A stretch of DNA of 64,000 nucleotides from Chloroflexota bacterium (GTDB lineage: Bacteria > Chloroflexota > Anaerolineae > Anaerolineales > UBA11579), in NCBI GenBank assembly GCA_013112575.1, contig JABFGG010000008.1, positions 122,896 to 186,895 on the forward strand, in the 5' to 3' direction. The translations under genes were made by a program, and so were the position numbers. Under the pieces are notes generated by a model. The model did no database searches and was not told the DNA's origin. It was given only the letters and a program-made list of their open reading frames with translations. Positions 60,269 through 64,000 of this stretch are shown here, one piece after another. Numbering within the stretch: the first letter of the stretch is position 1; each line of letters starts with the position of its first letter.

Positions 60269-60442
60269 TCAGTCGTCGGAGCCTTTTTCTTTACCGAGGG
60301 CAGGCTCGTCGAATTTCTTGTCGGGGTTTTCCTTGCCCAAAGCAGGTTCATCAAAGCCAGCATCTGGCTTATCTTTGCCTAAAGCAGGTTCATCGAATTT
60401 CTCCTCTGGCTTTTTCTTTTCGTTGGGGTCGATGGGGGTCAT
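60269..60442 (-). CDS. 57-residue acidic protein with three FDEPALGK repeats
   Basis: A small protein not seen as a long frame on this strand. It starts MTPIDPNEKKKPEEK and then has three copies of FDEPALGK (16-23, 30-37, 44-51), separated by a short charged stretch. It ends in KEKGSDD. It is highly charged, without Cys, aromatic core or membrane segment, so it is probably disordered. GAAGGAGA lies 6 bases before the ATG. No homologue recognised. It could be a flexible linker, a decoy binding a dimeric partner three times, or a stress-type hydrophilin. Confidence 0.7.
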   Translation of the reverse strand: MTPIDPNEKKKPEEKFDEPALGKDKPDAGFDEPALGKENPDKKFDEPALGKEKGSDD

Positions 60443-60534
60443 TTTGTCTCCTTCAACTGTGTTGGTGTGGTGTTGTTTTGATTATAACAAAGGGCCATTG
60501 TGTCACAACGCGCGTTTCAAGCTTCTAACAATCA

Positions 60535-61176
60535 TCAATCATTATGGACTTTAATACAAATCCCCATCTTATAAGCTATGCAGTATTCACTATCCATAAG
60601 TCGCTTGAGATTCTGCAGGATCTCTTGTGCGACAAGGACCGGAGGGAAGTCGTCCCTGGCAAGCAACTCAACATAGAAGTTCCCTCGCGTGAAATATAAC
60701 TCCACGAGGCCATCCTCGGAGCGGCATTCATAGGTATTATCTAGGCTCAATACCCAGCCATCCACCAATGTACGCAGCTGTTGCTCTTCATACAAGGTAC
60801 AGGTCGTGTTCCCAGCGACATGCTCCATCAACCTGTTTTCTGGCTCTAAAAAATCGCTGAACAAATAGATCGACATGCCCTCTTCGCAGGTATCCTGATC
60901 ACCCCAGGTGGTACAAACGTGGCAATAATTTTCGAGGTCCTTGTCGATAGCGTCATGGTATAGGGGAGGGATCAGCCAATCACATAAAAGCAAAGGCCCC
61001 AACTCGGTGGGGTCAACAGTCGGGAAAAATGGATTATCAAGGCTGGATGGCTCAGGACCAATATAGGCCACTTGACTGGCCAGCGGATCGACTGCCGTTG
61101 TGGCCGGCGGATTGCTGCAAGCGGCCAGCAAAGCGAGCAGGAAAATCAGGCCAGGGACGCGGAGTGTCACGATCAA
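60535..61176 (-). CDS. Lipoprotein, function unknown
   Basis: A 213-residue lipoprotein with lipobox LAAC (Cys20). The mature part has several Cys (LLCDWLIPP, CHVCTTWGDQDTCEEG, NTTCTLYE, TYECRSEDG), suggesting disulfides. The central segment and C-terminal ARDDFPPVLVAQEILQNLKRL look like a mixed alpha/beta domain. No family recognised. It ends the same minus-strand unit as the RDD protein, 7 bases apart. Confidence 0.7.
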   Translation of the reverse strand: MIVTLRVPGLIFLLALLAACSNPPATTAVDPLASQVAYIGPEPSSLDNPFFPTVDPTELGPLLLCDWLIPPLYHDAIDKDLENYCHVCTTWGDQDTCEEGMSIYLFSDFLEPENRLMEHVAGNTTCTLYEEQQLRTLVDGWVLSLDNTYECRSEDGLVELYFTRGNFYVELLARDDFPPVLVAQEILQNLKRLMDSEYCIAYKMGICIKVHND

Positions 61177-61183
61177 TCCAAAG

Positions 61184-61828
61184 CTATAAGAAACTACTTC
61201 TGAGAAGCAGATCGAAAAGATGCTGAAGGTTAACGATCAACCAGTATAAGAACAGGGCTGCAAGAAAATAAGATAAAGGGCGATGGTTCTCGTCAGCTAA
61301 GCTGGACCTATCTATTACCATTGTATCTGCCTGGGCATCTCCATAGCGCTGGTAAAGGGGCTCCCTCATGCGTGTAATTGCAGGGATGGCGAAGAACAGG
61401 CCATCGAAAAGGCGGAACACGCCGCGCACGAGAGCCTGCCTGACACTGACATTTTCGCCTTGCGTAGTTACCACTCGCATTCTCAAAAGAACCTTCCCTG
61501 GCGAGGCTCCGTAGAGCGATTCAAAAAGCGCAAAATAGGAAATAGCTACAGCAACATCTATGAGGGTATCCCATACGGCCATTTCTAATTGAGTATCATA
61601 ATAATAGGATTTACCCAGCAGGTTAGCCAGGAACACAACTACGAAGCCCATCACGTAACGGAAGCTGTAGCCAACAGCCAGGCTTACCAGCCAGAGGCAA
61701 ACCCCGTCAATCAGGTAAGCAAAGAAGCGCGGACCGAAATTCTTGCCTTCCAGTTCCGGTTGCACAGCTAAGCTTTCTTCTGTTTCAGGGATGGAGATCG
61801 GGTGTAATGTCACGATTTTCCTCCGCAA
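61184..61828 (-). CDS. RDD family membrane protein
   Basis: A 214-residue protein with the RDD signature: GPRFFAYLIDGVCLW (Arg and Asp), two membrane segments, then YGASPGKVLLRMRVVTTQGE and VRGVFRLFDGLFF, in the right order for the family. Two more membrane segments lie at the C terminus. RDD proteins may transport small ions or solutes; the exact role is mostly unknown. A lipoprotein gene follows 7 bases after. Confidence 0.88.
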   Translation of the reverse strand: MRRKIVTLHPISIPETEESLAVQPELEGKNFGPRFFAYLIDGVCLWLVSLAVGYSFRYVMGFVVVFLANLLGKSYYYDTQLEMAVWDTLIDVAVAISYFALFESLYGASPGKVLLRMRVVTTQGENVSVRQALVRGVFRLFDGLFFAIPAITRMREPLYQRYGDAQADTMVIDRSSLADENHRPLSYFLAALFLYWLIVNLQHLFDLLLRSSFL

Positions 61829-61888
61829 TGATCAAGTACCCAGATTGTAAACGATGATGGGCCTGGGATGCCGCCAGCAACTCGGTGG

Positions 61889-62143
61889 CTACTCCTCTTT
61901 TGGGTCACTGCTTTTCAACGCCCTTTCCTTTTCGTATCCCTCAATCAAGCGCTGGAGCTGCATGGCCTCTTCCGATTCATCGGGATTGGTGACTTCAGGG
62001 GCATTCTTTTGGGCCTGTTTATTTTCCCTATACATGATCTTTGCAATCGAAATAGCGAGAGACACCCCTATGCTTATAACGAAAATAACTACCTCCAAGA
62101 CTGGATCGTTGGAGGCATTCAGGTCTGCGATCAATTCGAACAT
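61889..62143 (-). CDS. Small single-pass membrane protein
   Basis: An 84-residue protein: MFELIADLNASNDP, one membrane helix (about 16-36), then a long charged tail (YRENKQAQKNAPEV and LQRLIEGYEKERAL) likely to be a coiled coil. No ribosome site was clear. Function unknown. Confidence 0.6.
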   Translation of the reverse strand: MFELIADLNASNDPVLEVVIFVISIGVSLAISIAKIMYRENKQAQKNAPEVTNPDESEEAMQLQRLIEGYEKERALKSSDPKEE

Positions 62144-62183
62144 AGGTCAGGTATTTATACCTTCGGACTAGAAGCGCAATACT

Positions 62184-62801
62184 CTATTTGTTGATAAAAA
62201 CCTTATAGACGATATATTCTTCATACTTGCGGAAAATCTCCTGCGTTCTTGCTTCCCATTCATCCTTCTTCGCACTACGGGGGACACTCCATCTATCATG
62301 AGCCTGGCCATCGGGAGTAACAACAATTTCGTAAGATCCCGAATTCTCTGCAAGCTCTTTCACCGGACCAAGATAGTCCCAAGTATTCTCCGTCATTGCT
62401 CGCCCCTCATAATTAATGCCACTCACGTTATATGTCACTGTGCCGATACCGGTTCCATTACACAAATCGCATTGGGGGGCGAGCAATTTGTAGTGAGGGC
62501 TTGAACGTGCCGCGTCTATCGCAGTCTTTTCCCAATCCCCTATGTAACTTTTCCAATCAGGGCGCTTTTCGTCCGAAAATGAGAGGTATATATGCCACAG
62601 GCGGTGAAAATCGCCAACTCGCTCGTTGGCCTCTCGGATACCTATATCAGCTGACACACAGCAGTTAACACAGGGAACCTGATAGGGTTCAAATGATTCC
62701 ATGTAGGATGCATGTGGATCCAATAAATCCGACACTGCCCTTTCGATCTCCTCAGCTGGTGTTGAGGAGGGTATTAAAACAAGTGCAAAACCTTTAGTCA
62801 T
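62184..62801 (-). CDS. Hypothetical protein with DnaJ-like CxxCxGxG motif
   Basis: A 205-residue soluble protein. One part, near the middle, has QCDLCNGTGIGTVTYN, a single CxxCxGxG motif of the type that binds zinc in DnaJ; a partner CxxC is not apparent, although an earlier VNCCVSAD exists. The C-terminal HDRWSVPRSAKKDEWEART is charged. GGGAGGAAA lies before the ATG. Function unknown. Confidence 0.65.
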   Translation of the reverse strand: MTKGFALVLIPSSTPAEEIERAVSDLLDPHASYMESFEPYQVPCVNCCVSADIGIREANERVGDFHRLWHIYLSFSDEKRPDWKSYIGDWEKTAIDAARSSPHYKLLAPQCDLCNGTGIGTVTYNVSGINYEGRAMTENTWDYLGPVKELAENSGSYEIVVTPDGQAHDRWSVPRSAKKDEWEARTQEIFRKYEEYIVYKVFINK

Positions 62802-62995
62802 TGATTTCCTCCCTGGGCTGAAATCTGATGCAGCCCAAAAGGGTACTATGGTGAATATCCTACATATATATTATCCGAGAATCGATGCGAAAAGGCAGTA
62901 GATTTCTCAGTAGTGTTGGGCTTTAGATAAGCACGTTAATTCCGAGATTGTTGCCACAACTACATAACCAAGCTTGTCAAGGTCTTGACAAAGAC

Positions 62996-63023
62996 TTGAT
63001 TTTTAGAACATATTATCTATAAT
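62996..63023 (+). promoter_or_regulatory. Promoter of the AAA ATPase gene, nearly leaderless
   Basis: TTGATT (62996-63001), 16 bases, then a perfect TATAAT (63018-63023). The ATG at 63034 is 10 bases after the -10, so the mRNA leader is at most a few bases. A TTGACA at 62985-62990 could pair with TATTAT (63011-63016) at a poor 20-base spacing. Confidence 0.55.
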
Positions 63024-63033
63024 TAAACGCGTA

Positions 63034-64000
63034 ATGGGGATACCGCTTGATACACCCGCCCACGTTATCCGCGCACTGATCGATGAGGGAAGCCAGGCCA
63101 TAGGGGCCCAGGAAAAGGTTTTGCCGCGCGACTATGAGCAGCTCCGCAGGCGCATTTTGGCCGCCGTGGATGCCGGACGTAAGGCGCGGCTGGACATGTA
63201 CCTCTACGGCCTGAGCAAGCTGAAGGGCTGGGTAAACATCGCCCACCGGGTCAACGCCGCCCACGTGCTGCAGGAACCGCCCTTCCCGCCCGAAGACCTG
63301 CCGCACTATGGTGCAGACCCTCACGAAGTCTCTTTCCCCTACGTGTTCGACCCGCATGTTTGGCAGATGAACTACGGCCACCTGTCGTACCAGTTGGAGG
63401 GTGATGTGCAGGGGTCGCCACCACGTCGAGATAAGGGCAGCGGTGGGGGTTCCCGAAAGGGCCGGTTTGAAACCGGCCCCTACAAAAAGGAAAAGGAGCA
63501 GGCCATCGAAACGGAATTTAAACGCAAGGAGTTGACTATACGCACAGCGGGCGAGGCCATGCTGCCCCTGCCGCCTCCCGACTGGCTGGTGGAGGGCCTG
63601 CTGACCAGCGGCTCGTTGACCATCTTATTCGGCGATGCGGGCACCAAGAAGAGTTACATGATGCTGGGGCTGATGGGCGCGGTGACATTGGGGAAACCCT
63701 GGCTGCAGTTCGAGACACAGCAGGGGCCGGCCTTGCTGGTGGACGAGGAGAGCACCGAGGAGGGCATCATGCGGCGTTTGAGCGGGGTGCTGCGCGGGCT
63801 GGACGCATCGCCCAGCAACTCGATGCTGCACTACACCAGGTTGGAGAACCTGGACCTGCGCAAGGCCGATCACATCGAGGCGCTGCACCGCGCCATTCTC
63901 ATCACGCAGGCGCGGCTGGTGGTGGTGGACGCCCTGATGGGCGTGCTGCCGGGGGCCGACGAGAACCACGTGCGCGATGTCTTGCCGGCCCTGCGGGCCC
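63034..64000 (+). CDS. AAA_25/RepA-like ATPase, 3' end cut by window edge
   Basis: The frame is open to the right edge, with 322 residues visible. Residues 1-125 are helical and basic. A linker rich in Gly, Ser and Lys follows, then a RecA-like ATPase with P-loop GDAGTKKS (200-207, with Lys instead of the Gly before Lys-Ser), LLVDEE (234-239) and Walker B VVVDAL. This layout matches the AAA_25/RepA class found in phages, plasmids and integrated elements, where it acts as a replicative helicase. The gene is much more GC-rich than the preceding DNA. Its N-terminal part shows no recognisable DNA-binding motif. Confidence 0.78.
   Translation, partial: MGIPLDTPAHVIRALIDEGSQAIGAQEKVLPRDYEQLRRRILAAVDAGRKARLDMYLYGLSKLKGWVNIAHRVNAAHVLQEPPFPPEDLPHYGADPHEVSFPYVFDPHVWQMNYGHLSYQLEGDVQGSPPRRDKGSGGGSRKGRFETGPYKKEKEQAIETEFKRKELTIRTAGEAMLPLPPPDWLVEGLLTSGSLTILFGDAGTKKSYMMLGLMGAVTLGKPWLQFETQQGPALLVDEESTEEGIMRRLSGVLRGLDASPSNSMLHYTRLENLDLRKADHIEALHRAILITQARLVVVDALMGVLPGADENHVRDVLPALRA
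63459..63479. repeat. GC-rich palindrome in the coding linker of the ATPase gene
   Basis: GGGCCGGTTT and its complement (63459-63468 and 63470-63479) around one central base, next to CCCTACAAAAAGG. It falls in the in-frame Gly/Ser/Arg linker of the ATPase. The composition resembles short palindromic repeats that spread in Chloroflexota genomes, but one copy in the window cannot show this. Confidence 0.5.

Noticed and set aside
60318..60554. 78-residue plus-strand frame with repeated KAGSSK strings
   Set aside because: It mirrors the FDEPALGK repeats of the minus-strand microprotein; the minus strand has the ribosome site and terminator.
63013..63969. Minus-strand frames (63013-63381, 63536-63718, 63625-63969)
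   Set aside because: High GC of the ATPase gene leaves long antisense frames; the plus-strand frame has the P-loop and Walker B.
1..64000. tRNA genes, rRNA genes, CRISPR arrays and insertion sequences
   Set aside because: I looked for cloverleaf-type T-arm strings, regularly spaced repeats, and transposase frames with flanking inverted repeats, and saw none that could be supported.

Overview
The window looks like a chromosomal segment from a Chloroflexota bacterium, most likely class Anaerolineae. This is an inference from gene content. The Tad pilus locus has no secretin gene, as expected in a single-membrane cell. There are also a housekeeping sigma factor, many lipoproteins with short Pro/Thr-rich linkers, a large set of multi-membrane GT-C-type glycosyltransferase-like proteins and a deazaflavin-type nitroreductase. 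Base composition is moderate until about position 63030, where a GC-rich gene begins.

Layout. 1-9.4 kb, all on the minus strand: a ribosome hibernation factor (cut by the window edge), a ComF-like phosphoribosyltransferase, and a Tad/Flp pilus locus (tadC, tadB, cpaF, cpaE, cpaB, flp). A DegS-like kinase and NarL-like regulator lie directly upstream. 9.5-19.2 kb: six large membrane proteins of GT-C type plus one methyltransferase, five of the six in one minus-strand run and one divergent. 19.3-27.4 kb: a secreted Cys/Gly repeat protein, a sulfatase-fold membrane protein, rpoD, and a gliding-type ABC transporter operon (ATPase, permease, GldG-like, DUF4340). 27.7-41.7 kb: small membrane proteins, an MscL channel with a zinc-ribbon tail, a lipoprotein gene broken by an in-frame TAG, an S10 carboxypeptidase, an NHL protein, a short-chain dehydrogenase and a cyclic-nucleotide-binding protein. 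41.7-55.8 kb: single genes and short operons typical of accessory chromosome (SRPBCC, GrpB, SEFIR/TIR, tautomerase, ferritin-like, AraC, metalloproteases). 55.8-62.8 kb: a methyltransferase, a strong candidate structured RNA, lipoproteins, an RDD protein and a three-repeat microprotein. 63.0-64.0 kb: the start of an AAA_25/RepA-like ATPase, cut by the window end.

How they work together. The first 9 kb describe a pilus or adhesion machine with its own pilin promoter and terminator and an adjacent two-component system. The GT-C block and the sulfatase-fold protein suggest synthesis or decoration of a surface glycan. Many genes end in strong hairpin terminators, so most transcription units here are short.

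Most unusual items: (1) a promoter-driven RNA of about 110 nt, closed by a long stem (about 56945-57063), that I could not assign to a known family; (2) a Cys-bounded module of about 55 residues with a Gly-Gly-Gly motif, present three times in each of two secreted proteins 26 kb apart; (3) a lipoprotein gene whose signal peptide is separated from its body by one in-frame TAG; (4) a microprotein made of three FDEPALGK repeats; (5) two genes that appear to be leaderless. No CRISPR array, tRNA, rRNA or insertion sequence was recognised.
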